Positions 28,444 through 36,002 of a DNA stretch of 64,000 nt are shown here, piece after piece. The first letter of the stretch is position 1; each line of letters starts with the position of its first letter. The notes beneath the pieces were generated by a model. The model searched no databases. It saw nothing but the letters and a program-made list of their open reading frames with translations, and was not told the DNA's origin. This DNA is from Dysgonomonas sp. PF1-14 (GTDB lineage: Bacteria; Bacteroidota; Bacteroidia; Bacteroidales; Dysgonomonadaceae), in contig NZ_JARXWN010000019.1 in the NCBI RefSeq assembly GCF_029892965.1, positions 23,375 to 87,374 of the forward strand, in the 5' to 3' direction. The position numbers and the translations under genes are program-made.

Positions 28444-28518
28444 CGGGATGTAGCGCAGTCCGGTTAGCGCACCTGCTTTGGGAGCAGGGGGTCCCAGGTT
28501 CGAATCCTGGTATCCCGA
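28444..28518 (+). tRNA. tRNA-Pro (anticodon UGG)
   Basis: The 75 bases fold into a normal cloverleaf. Acceptor arms are CGGGATG and TATCCCG with discriminator A. The anticodon stem is CCTGC/GCAGG with loop TTTGGGA, giving UGG. The T-arm is CCAGG TTCGAAT CCTGG. CCA is not encoded. The 3' half is the attachment site of the mobilizable element, and the gene remains complete after insertion. Confidence 0.97.
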
Positions 28519-28531
28519 CGGTTGAAAAAGA
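28474..28531 (+). repeat. attL: left attachment repeat of the mobilizable element
   Basis: 58 bases from the anticodon arm of tRNA-Pro to just past its end match 46619-46676 with two mismatches. The first 27 bases are identical, and the exchange probably occurs there. Confidence 0.88.
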
Positions 28532-28568
28532 AAGAGTTAGACGAAAAATCTAACTCTTTTTGTTTTTA
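28531..28568 (+). terminator. Terminator after tRNA-Pro, element-borne copy
   Basis: An 11-bp stem (28531-28541 with 28549-28559) followed by TTGTTTTT. A different hairpin sits at the equivalent place after attR (46678-46705), so each junction has its own terminator. Confidence 0.8.
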
Positions 28569-28570
28569 TA

Positions 28571-28592
28571 TGTACATGCAATTTGCATGCAA
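28571..28592. repeat. Left subterminal repeat of the element
   Basis: 22 bases identical to 46473-46494 and in the same orientation; they contain the palindrome CATGCAATTTGCATG. Position about 40 bases inside attL suggests an integrase or excisionase binding site. Confidence 0.75.
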
Positions 28593-28680
28593 CTTTGTGG
28601 ATTCGATACGAAACTTTAGCATCTAAAGAAACACGAGAGTGCAGGGATCCTTCGTCAAGTTTTCATATACTTCCTTCTTT

Positions 28681-28697
28681 TTACATCTGATATACAC
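28681..28697 (+). repeat. Left 17-bp direct repeat flanking the type I RM module
   Basis: TTACATCTGATATACAC occurs here, seven bases beyond the stop of the recombinase gene, and again at 39060-39076 just upstream of hsdR. The pair frames the complete restriction-modification module. Confidence 0.75.
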
Positions 28698-28703
28698 TTC
28701 TTT

Positions 28704-29630
28704 TTATCTCAATATTTTAAACATTTGATCTATACATTTCTTTTTTTGCTCCATATTTGGATGGACGTATAAGTTTAATGTGGTACTTATGTTAGAGTGA
28801 CCTAAAATAACACTAACCGTTTTGTAATCACACTTACTTTCGATGCATCTAGTGGCGAAGCTGTGTCGAAGGCCATGAAATTTAAGCTCTGGCATATCCA
28901 ACTCTTTCATTAGCTTTTTATAGTAATTTCTGTATGTTCGTGGTTCGGTTGGTTTAGCATCATTTGTTAATAGAAAAAAGGAGTTATTCACTACCTTCTT
29001 AATCGGCTTTAGCATCTTTAGCAAATCTCGGCTCATCGGAATGTCCCGAATGGAATTTTTTGTTTTAGGAGAATCAATGATAAGTTCAGTCCGCCTATCG
29101 TCATCTTCAATAATGTAAATTCGCTGGATCGTTTTTCTAATATTAATAACCCCCATATCAGTATCAATGTCTTCCCATGTTAATGCACAAATCTCTCCTA
29201 TTCGAATACCAGCACTTAAACAGATATAAATTCCTAAGTTTTTGAATGTAAAATGTTCTTGAACATAATTCATGATTTTCTTTTGATTGCTTTTACTTAG
29301 AACTTCAATTTCGTATTTTTCCCTCTCCGTCGGGAATTGGATGTCAAATTGCTGATACTCTATAAGTTTGTTTTTAACACCAAACTTCAAAATCATTTTC
29401 AGGACAATCAAAATATCTTTAATCGTTTTTTGACTTAACCCTCCGTTCAGTTTCATGAGTACAAATTTCTGAACATCAGACTCTTCCACGCTAAATTGGT
29501 TGCCAAAACTTGGTAATAGATGGTTTTCAATCAAAAGCGTATATGCGGAATAGCTTGATTTCTTCACATACTGCTTTTTGTCATTTTTCCAAAGGTCGAT
29601 AACTCTACTGATTTTTACTTTTTCTGTCAT
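28704..29630 (-). CDS. Tyrosine recombinase, likely hsdS shuffling enzyme
   Basis: 308 residues with a SAM-like core-binding N-terminus (about 8-95) and a complete catalytic domain: Arg143 (AGIRIGE), His252 and Arg255 (HGLRHSF), His278 (LGHSN) and nucleophile Tyr288 (TTLNLYVH). It lies 65 bases from the outer 50-bp inverted repeat of the hsdS locus. Recombinases of this kind accompany phase-variable type I systems in Bacteroidetes and invert hsdS segments. It could alternatively have moved the module between the 17-bp repeats. A second, quite different integrase at the right end is the better candidate for element integration. Confidence 0.85.
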   Translation of the reverse strand: MTEKVKISRVIDLWKNDKKQYVKKSSYSAYTLLIENHLLPSFGNQFSVEESDVQKFVLMKLNGGLSQKTIKDILIVLKMILKFGVKNKLIEYQQFDIQFPTEREKYEIEVLSKSNQKKIMNYVQEHFTFKNLGIYICLSAGIRIGEICALTWEDIDTDMGVINIRKTIQRIYIIEDDDRRTELIIDSPKTKNSIRDIPMSRDLLKMLKPIKKVVNNSFFLLTNDAKPTEPRTYRNYYKKLMKELDMPELKFHGLRHSFATRCIESKCDYKTVSVILGHSNISTTLNLYVHPNMEQKKKCIDQMFKILR

Positions 29631-29694
29631 AATTTTCTGATTTTATATTTTTAATTAAAAGAACATACAGAAAGTTTTAAGTTACAAATATCCT

Positions 29695-29744
29695 CAATTT
29701 TCCAAATTTGAGATTTCCGGAGTTTGAGGGGGAGTGGGAAGAGA
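29695..29744 (+). repeat. Outer inverted repeat of the hsdS locus, left arm
   Basis: 50 bases identical to the reverse complement of 33118-33167. The repeat encodes the conserved N-terminal NFPNLRFPEFEGEWEE of HsdS, so inversion would exchange whole S genes behind the expressed start. Confidence 0.93.
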
Positions 29745-30220
29745 AAAAACTCGGAGAAATCTGTAAGTTCGTAAGAGGCCCATTTGGAAGTGCTCTCAAA
29801 AAAGAGTTTTTCATTAATGACGGTTATGCAGTTTATGAACAATCTCATGCAATACACAATAACTTTGATTCTTTTAGATATTATATCTCAGAAGAAAAAT
29901 TCAACAGTTTAAGGCGATTTTCTGTTGAACCCAAAGATATTATAATGAGTTGTTCTGGAACTATGGGAAAGTTTGCAATTATACCAGAGAAATCAAAAAA
30001 AGGTGTAATAAATCAAGCTCTTCTGAAATTAACCTCCAAAGAGAATTTCAATCATAAATTTATTAAGATTGCTTTAGAACTACCTCAGATCCAAAATAAA
30101 CTTTTGTCTCAATCGGCAGGAGGTGCTATAAAAAATGTTGTGGGAATACCTCAACTAAAAGAAATAGGATTATATATTCCAAAACCAATAGAACAGAATA
30201 AAATAGCCTCTTTTTTATCT

Positions 30221-30261
30221 CTCATCGATCAGCGTATCGAAACCCAAAACAAAATAATTGA
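30221..30261 (+). repeat. Central inverted repeat of hsdS, left arm
   Basis: 41 bases that match the reverse complement of 32610-32650 at 37 positions; they encode the central conserved DQRIETQ segment between the two TRDs, a natural point for exchanging TRD halves. Confidence 0.75.
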
Positions 30262-30275
30262 GAAATATGAGTCCC

Positions 30276-30296
30276 TAATTAAAGGGATTATGGATT
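30276..30296 (+). repeat. TRD2 inverted repeat, left arm
   Basis: 21 bases, 20 of them matching the reverse complement of 31397-31417; located at the start of TRD2 (SLIKGI). Confidence 0.75.
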
Positions 30297-30878
30297 TCCA
30301 TTTTAAAAAATCTAGGCGTAATGTTTTTTTTATAAAAGAGTTAGGAGAATACTTTAATGTAATGAATCTTTCAAAAGGAGATTTATCTGATAACGGAAAG
30401 GAATGTATTCTATATGGAGAATTATTTACCACATATGGGTGTGTCATCAATGAAGTAAAAAGTAGAACAACAAAAGATAATTGTAAATTAACGCTTAGCT
30501 CAAGAAATGATTTATTATTTCCATCCTCTACGACCGTTGACGCATACTCTTTGATATCTCCATCAGCAATTCTTAAAGAAGACATTATTTTAGGGGGAGA
30601 TATGTTTGGCATTCATATAAACGAGAATTTCAATAATGAGTATCTCAGCTATTTGTTTAATTATATATATAAACAAGAACTAGCAAAGTATGCTAAAGGT
30701 AGTACAATTATTCATTTACACTATAATGAAATTAGGAATGCAAAAATTGAAATCCCTTCATTAGAAGAACAAAGGAAAAGTGTGAAAGTACTAAGATTAT
30801 TACAAGAGAAAATTATTATTGAAAAATGCTTGTTACAGACATCTGTGAAACAGAAAGAATATTTACTTCAACAAATGT

Positions 30879-31430
30879 TTATATGAAAAGGCTTTGAAGC
30901 AGGTAGTTCTTTTGTCTATAGAAATTTGCAAGGATACTTTTCTCAACAAGAATTTTCTGGTCAATAGAGGATAAAACATTAGCAATTTTTTCTTGTTTCG
31001 TAAACTCAGGGCAGTATATTAACTCATTTCCATAATCCTTAAAATAGATGTGTGGAATCCCAGACCCAACTTTATATCTTTCAAAATTAAGACTTTGCAT
31101 ATAGTAGTAGATATACTTCAGGCATATCTTATTTTTTGCCATAAGATAGTTTAGAGTTCCAATGACGGAGTATTTATCAGAAGCATATTGCAGCTTTCCG
31201 ACATTTGATCCATCTTTTATTATTAAAATTGAATCTCCATTTACATGGTGTTGAGAGAAATGAGCGAAAATCCCAGCTGCTCCATAAACTGGATATATAC
31301 CTTCGTTTGCCAAGACTTCACTTTCTGTTAGAGCAGATGAATGACAGGTAAGGCAGTCTTTTAACATGACATCTTTCTCTTTGTCCCTGAAAAGAGAATC
31401 TATAATCCCTTTAATTAAGGATCCTTTATC
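30879..31430 (-). pseudogene. Silent hsdS TRD2 cassette (reverse)
   Basis: A half S gene on the reverse strand: starts near GSLIKGIIDSLF, encodes one TRD (with GIYPVYGAAGIFAHF and GSGIPHIYFKDYG, typical of S subunits) and ends in the shared tail YLLQSLFI. The open frame runs on to 31529 only by reading the opposite strand of the neighbouring cassette. It has no start signals. It ends 8 bases inside the convergent silent hsdS copy. Inversion through 30276-30296 / 31397-31417 would swap it with the second TRD there. Confidence 0.85.
31397..31417 (-). repeat. TRD2 inverted repeat, right arm
   Basis: Partner of 30276-30296 (20 of 21 positions), containing TAATTAAAGGGATTAT on the reverse strand. 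Confidence 0.75.
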
Positions 31431-31436
31431 CTTTGG

Positions 31437-31989
31437 GAGTACGATACGGAACAAAATATTTGAAAAAATAAGAAAATCAGATTTCAAAAAGTTAGAGATT
31501 AGAGATTTGCTTGAACATGAGCAACCCACTAAGTATATAGTTGAGAATGTAGACTATTCAGAAAATCCAACATTAATTCCAGTTCTTACTGCAAATAAAG
31601 CATTTGTTTTGGGATATACTGATGAACAATATGGAGTTTATGACAAAGGAGATTGTATTATTTTTGATGATTTTACAATGGATATGAAGTATGTTAAGTT
31701 CTCTTTTAAGGTAAAATCCTCGGCAATAAAAATTTTGACACCAAAACCTGAAATTAATTTGAGATATATGTTTGAATATTTTTCTTATCTAAGTTTATCA
31801 TCTAATGAGCACAAACGTCATTACATTTCGGAAGTAGAAGATATAAAAGTTTCTGTTCCCGATGTTGAGAAACAGAATTCAATAGCAAGACTGTTACTTG
31901 CATTTGATCGTAAAATAGAAGTAGAAAGTTCTCTTTGTATTTTGTTATGCAACCAAAAGAAATATCTTCTCCGAGAAATGTTTATATAA
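31437..31989 (+). pseudogene. Silent hsdS TRD2 cassette (forward)
   Basis: A half S gene on the forward strand: begins at STIRNKIFEK, which aligns with STIGEKLFNK in the expressed hsdS, encodes one TRD with IPVLTANKAFVLGYTDEQYGV, and ends YLLREMFI like the expressed copy. The only shared DNA at its start with the expressed gene is GAGTACGAT (31437-31445 and reverse at 32583-32591). No start signals; a donor for the second TRD of the expressed gene. Confidence 0.83.
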
Positions 31990-32004
31990 ACATTTCTCGG
32001 AGAA
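31967..32004. repeat. Perfect 38-bp palindrome at convergent hsdS ends
   Basis: Two 19-base arms with no spacer cover the identical C-terminal codons (REMFI) and stops of the two convergent S frames. It may be a recombination hot spot or a two-way terminator, or it may simply reflect the shared gene end. Confidence 0.9.
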
Positions 32005-33202
32005 AGTACGCTTTCTCTTTTAGCAAGCAAGATAGCATTTTTTCTTCAATAGTTATCTTTCGGTCAAGAGTATAAAGAGGTTTTACAATATAAGATTGCT
32101 CTTCAATTGTAGATAATGGTATTTCTAAATTCAATAGTGTTGATTCGTGTACTCGCTTACTTCCAGAGCCAATAGCCAGCTTTTCTATTTGTTTATAAAT
32201 GTATTCTCGTCCTAAATAATACATAAGATACAATGGATTTATCTTTGTTTCATCAACATCTAAGGAAGGAACATCTCCAGAAGACAAATAGCCATCCAAC
32301 TCATCTGGAATTATTGCAAAAGCTCCATTGAACAAATTTTGTTTCCCATAAATAAACTGGCTTTTTTTTCGTATATAATAATTTGTTGCTCCTATTGATA
32401 ATGTCTCTGTATTATCATTCTTGGCGACACCTTTCAAATGAAGTTTGACAGTAAGCAATTTATTCTTATCTATATATGTAGGTTTTATTCTCTCAGGAAT
32501 GGTTAATACATGGCTTAGTCTTGTCATTTTCCAATTAGAGATTTTTTTGATATAAAGTTCCTTGTTGAATAACTTTTCACCAATCGTACTCTTTAACAAC
32601 TTCAAATCTTCAATTATTTTGCTTTGGGTTTCAATACGTTGGTCGATGAGTGAGAGAAACTCTCCTATTTCTTCTTGTTCTTCGCTAACAGGCGAATATA
32701 GTATTGTATTTCTTATTGACTTGAGAGATAGATTCTTAATTGTAGATCCAGTAAGTTCTGAGGTAAAATAGTTGCTAATTCTATTTGTACTTAATTGATA
32801 AAAAGTAAATAGCCTGTTTTGAGTTTTTTGAGGATTTATATAACAAGCACTTTTTCCTAACATGACAGGTTCACCATTATATAGTGCCAGATTTCCTATT
32901 GTGCCATTTATAGAAATTAGAATAGTATTTTCCACCAAAGTATGTGCATTGTATTTTTCAGCTTCAGTTTTAGTTATTCTTTTTGTTGACTCTGAAATTA
33001 TAATTTTACCTTTTACAAAATTATTCCCGTTAATGAAGAAGTAATCTCCTGTATCATCATATTTTGGCGTAGAGTGAATACCATCCCCTATTTTATCACA
33101 AGAATCATCCAAACGTATCTCTTCCCACTCCCCCTCAAACTCCGGAAATCTCAAATTTGGAAAATTGCCCTTTATTTTCTTTTCTTCTGTCATCTCAGTC
33201 AT
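31982..33202 (-). CDS. hsdS: Type I restriction-modification specificity subunit (expressed copy)
   Basis: 406 residues; the DNA-reading subunit of the HsdRMS complex. Start MTEMTEEKKIKGNFPNL, TRD1 (about 20-180), central conserved FLSLIDQRIETQSKIIE (about 185-201), TRD2 (about 215-370), C-terminal helix ending YFLREMFI. It lies 47 bases after hsdM on the same strand and is the only S frame with an ATG and an operon context, so it is the expressed form in this sequence. Both TRDs are exchangeable with silent copies at 29708-31989 through inverted repeats, so the methylation motif should vary within a population. Confidence 0.93.
   Translation of the reverse strand: MTEMTEEKKIKGNFPNLRFPEFEGEWEEIRLDDSCDKIGDGIHSTPKYDDTGDYFFINGNNFVKGKIIISESTKRITKTEAEKYNAHTLVENTILISINGTIGNLALYNGEPVMLGKSACYINPQKTQNRLFTFYQLSTNRISNYFTSELTGSTIKNLSLKSIRNTILYSPVSEEQEEIGEFLSLIDQRIETQSKIIEDLKLLKSTIGEKLFNKELYIKKISNWKMTRLSHVLTIPERIKPTYIDKNKLLTVKLHLKGVAKNDNTETLSIGATNYYIRKKSQFIYGKQNLFNGAFAIIPDELDGYLSSGDVPSLDVDETKINPLYLMYYLGREYIYKQIEKLAIGSGSKRVHESTLLNLEIPLSTIEEQSYIVKPLYTLDRKITIEEKMLSCLLKEKAYFLREMFI
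32610..32650 (-). repeat. Central inverted repeat of hsdS, right arm
   Basis: Partner of 30221-30261 (37 of 41 positions), inside the expressed hsdS between its TRDs. Confidence 0.75.
33118..33167 (-). repeat. Outer inverted repeat of the hsdS locus, right arm
   Basis: Exact reverse complement of 29695-29744 over 50 bases; lies just after the start of the expressed hsdS. Confidence 0.93.
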
Positions 33203-33249
33203 TTTTATTCTTAATCTATCGCATTAAGGATTTGTAAAAAGCAAAAAAA

Positions 33250-34875
33250 TTAAAATACTAAACCCAACTCTTTTAAATACACTTCTATTTCTTTGTCTAA
33301 CTCTGCTCTTTTGGCTTCAAGCTCTTTGATTTCCTCCATCACAGCATGAATGTCGACAGGCTCCTCCTCAACAAATGTACTGACATATCGGGAAATATTA
33401 AGGTTATAGCCATTTTGTTCAATTTCACTCAATGGAACTCGGCGAGAATAACGTTCTTCTTCTTTGCGAAATTGATATGTGTCTATAATTTTTTCTATAT
33501 CATTAGGAGCACCATCTTCTCCTTCTCGTAAACGATTCTGGCGTTTGTCTTTTTTATAGCATTCACTTGCATTTATGAAAAGAACATCATCGAACCGTTT
33601 GCACTTTTTTAATACCAAAATACAGACTGGAATACCTGTGGAAAAAAACAAATTAGAAGGTAATCCGATTACAGTATCAATATTATTGTCTTTCAAAAAC
33701 TTAGTACGGATTCGCTCTTCTGCTCCACTACGGAATAAAACTCCGTGAGGAAGTATAATCGCCATTGTTCCTTCGTTGGATAGAAAGTGAAAACCATGCA
33801 ATAGAAATGCGAAATCAGCCGCAGACTTAGGAGCTAAGCCATGACTTTTGAAACGAAAATCTTCGGCTATTGTATCATTAGGTTCCCAGCGCAAACTAAA
33901 AGGAGGATTGGCGACGATACCGTCAAATTCCATTTTCTTTGCGGGATTCATTTCGTTTAGTATGTTCCAATCGTTTGACAGTGTATCTCCATGATGAATT
34001 TCAAATTCCGTATCTTTCAGTCCGTGTAATAACATATTCATACGAGCAAGATTGTAGGTAGTGATATTTTTCTCTTGTCCGTATATTTTGCCAATACTAC
34101 CTCCACTTTCTTCTAATTGTCGACGGACATTTAATAGCAAAGAACCTGAACCACAGGCGAAATCCAAGACTTTATTCAATTTGCCTTTCTCGCCAAGTTC
34201 AGGGTTTTGACTATCCAAGATAACAATTTTAGAAAGGATTGTAGATATTTGCTGTGGGGTATAAAATTCGCCGGCTTTCTTGCCTGAACCTGCTGCAAAT
34301 TGGCTGATGAGATATTCGTAGGCATCGCCCAATATATCCGTATCAGTGGAAAAGGAGGCTATACCTTCTGCTATTTTTTGGATAATGGTACAAAGTTTTT
34401 TGTTCCTTTCTGTAGCCGTCTTGCCTAACTTATCGGAGTTTAGATTGATTTCGGAAAACAATCCCTGAAATGTACTTTCAAAAGACTCGTTTTCTATGTA
34501 TCGAAAACCTTCTTCAAGAGTTACTAAGAGTTCGTCATTTTGCGTGCGAGCCAATTCAGCAATATTACTCCACAAATGCTGCGGTTTTATAACATAATGA
34601 ACTTTTCGGCGCATTTGTTTTTCAAAATCAGGCACATCGGATTCGTTTGCTTTATACCATAACCCCAAAGCGGTATGTTTATCATCATCTTCTAATTGAG
34701 GATAATCTTTCCCCAATTCTTTCTTCGCAGCTTCTTCGTAGTTGTCAGACAAATAGCGAAGAAAAAGAAATGAAAGCATATAATCCCGGAAATCATCCGC
34801 ATTCATTGCTCCTCGTAGTTGGTCTGCTATATCCCAAAGGGTTTTCCCCAATTGCTTTTGATCTTGTATTGTCAT
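33250..34875 (-). CDS. hsdM: Type I restriction-modification methyltransferase subunit
   Basis: 541 residues of N6-adenine methyltransferase. It has the N-terminal HsdM helical domain (1-140), GEFYTPQQI at about 202, SAM-binding DFACGSGS at 238-245 and catalytic NPPF at 323-326. With HsdS it modifies the recognition site; with HsdR it restricts unmodified DNA. Its ATG follows the stop of the PrrC-like gene after two bases, so translation is coupled. Length is standard. Confidence 0.96.
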   Translation of the reverse strand: MTIQDQKQLGKTLWDIADQLRGAMNADDFRDYMLSFLFLRYLSDNYEEAAKKELGKDYPQLEDDDKHTALGLWYKANESDVPDFEKQMRRKVHYVIKPQHLWSNIAELARTQNDELLVTLEEGFRYIENESFESTFQGLFSEINLNSDKLGKTATERNKKLCTIIQKIAEGIASFSTDTDILGDAYEYLISQFAAGSGKKAGEFYTPQQISTILSKIVILDSQNPELGEKGKLNKVLDFACGSGSLLLNVRRQLEESGGSIGKIYGQEKNITTYNLARMNMLLHGLKDTEFEIHHGDTLSNDWNILNEMNPAKKMEFDGIVANPPFSLRWEPNDTIAEDFRFKSHGLAPKSAADFAFLLHGFHFLSNEGTMAIILPHGVLFRSGAEERIRTKFLKDNNIDTVIGLPSNLFFSTGIPVCILVLKKCKRFDDVLFINASECYKKDKRQNRLREGEDGAPNDIEKIIDTYQFRKEEERYSRRVPLSEIEQNGYNLNISRYVSTFVEEEPVDIHAVMEEIKELEAKRAELDKEIEVYLKELGLVF

Positions 34876-34877
34876 AA

Positions 34878-36002
34878 TTATTTTGCTTCTTTAACAAGTA
34901 GTTCCGGTAAATAAAAATCATATCTTCGAAGAAACTCTTGTAATATATTTTTGAAAAGTTCCTTATTATCCGCTCCCATTTCTATCGGTTCATATATAGA
35001 GTATTTCCCATGACTCAACAAATTTAAAGCACGAGCGTATAGTGTTTCATCATTTACTCCATAAATACACTTAGAAAAATCATCAAATCCAAAAAATGTT
35101 GCTGTTTTTTCTAGGATACTACGTAACATATTAAAATGATAGGTGCTAATATTATTAGAATCTGCCGCTTGTTTTAACTCGCTCAGTAATGCGACATGGT
35201 GAAAAAAGGGAGTATCATCAGTTACTCGTAAGGTGTGCCCATCAGTTCCATTCTTGTGTAAAAAGTAACGCTTATGGTTATACTTCTTCAATTCGTTGCA
35301 CATTACATTAAAAAACAGATTGTGATGAGAAGAAAGAACGACTTTTAATCTGCCTGCTCCTCTCTTTAATACTTTTGCTAAATCGCTTGCCACAGCAATT
35401 GCATTATTATCATCTAAAGAGGATATTGGGTCATCTATATAAATGTATTTAACCCAATTATAGGCTTCAGCGTTGTCAATAGTTAACTCACAAATTGCAA
35501 GAAAAATGCACCATATGAATATATTCTCTTCTCCACGAGATATTTTAATATTATTCTGAATAACATACTCTGGTTCTTCTTTATTTGGTCTGTATTTGGG
35601 GTTCTTTACCTCTTTACTGAATACGACTTCCCATTTTTCATAATCAATTTTAAAATCAAACTCAACATACCGTTCCAAGTAAGCAAAAATCTTTTCTTCC
35701 AAAGCCAGCTCTCTAAAACCATTGAAGAAATTTGATTTCGTATTTATTTTGAGAATCCGTTCTGTATCATTGTCCAAATCGTTATCCCAACTAAAAAGGT
35801 CTTCAGTAAAAGCATTGAAATAAAGTGTATCGGAATTACCTCGCTGTCTGCCTTTATCTTTGAATGCCATCGAGATTCGGGTTTTTCCAGTTCCATTATA
35901 GGCATATAGCAGTACAAAATCCGAATTGTTCAGATCATCGCGCAATCTAGTTACAAGGTGCGACAAAGTTTTAAAATTGTGTATTTTAACTTGATTACCC
36001 AT
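34878..36002 (-). CDS. PrrC-like ABC-ATPase, candidate anticodon nuclease
   Basis: 374 residues encoded inside the hsd operon, overlapping hsdR by 8 bases and ending two bases before hsdM. The ATPase part has Walker A YNGTGKT (35-41), an ABC signature-like SRGEEN (155-160), Walker B YIYIDDPISSLD (186-197) and the H-loop SSHH (224-227). The C-terminal part carries Arg294-X3-Glu298 and His331; E. coli PrrC, a tRNA-Lys anticodon nuclease of 396 residues located in a type I hsd operon, uses Arg320-X3-Glu324 and His356. The match in length, location, order and spacing supports a PrrC-type guard that is held silent by the RM complex and triggered when it is disturbed. Nuclease activity and target are inferred, not shown; another AAA_13-type ATPase is possible. 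Confidence 0.65.
   Translation of the reverse strand: MGNQVKIHNFKTLSHLVTRLRDDLNNSDFVLLYAYNGTGKTRISMAFKDKGRQRGNSDTLYFNAFTEDLFSWDNDLDNDTERILKINTKSNFFNGFRELALEEKIFAYLERYVEFDFKIDYEKWEVVFSKEVKNPKYRPNKEEPEYVIQNNIKISRGEENIFIWCIFLAICELTIDNAEAYNWVKYIYIDDPISSLDDNNAIAVASDLAKVLKRGAGRLKVVLSSHHNLFFNVMCNELKKYNHKRYFLHKNGTDGHTLRVTDDTPFFHHVALLSELKQAADSNNISTYHFNMLRSILEKTATFFGFDDFSKCIYGVNDETLYARALNLLSHGKYSIYEPIEMGADNKELFKNILQEFLRRYDFYLPELLVKEAK

Larger units (their letters stand above)
29708..30886 (+). pseudogene. Silent hsdS copy (TRD1 and TRD2) without start signals
   Basis: 392 codons encode an almost full S subunit: a first target-recognition domain (about 10-165), the central repeat FLSLIDQRIETQNKIIE (about 168-184) and a second TRD, ending YLLQQMFI. 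It opens only at a TTG inside the conserved start block; upstream in frame there is a stop and no ATG, RBS or promoter. It is therefore a donor copy that becomes active when inverted through the 50-bp repeats. The DNA is intact, with no internal stop. Confidence 0.85.

Noticed and set aside
31366..31436. N-terminal extension of the forward hsdS cassette from an ATG at 31366
   Set aside because: This stretch reads the opposite strand of the neighbouring reverse cassette and has no S-subunit similarity.
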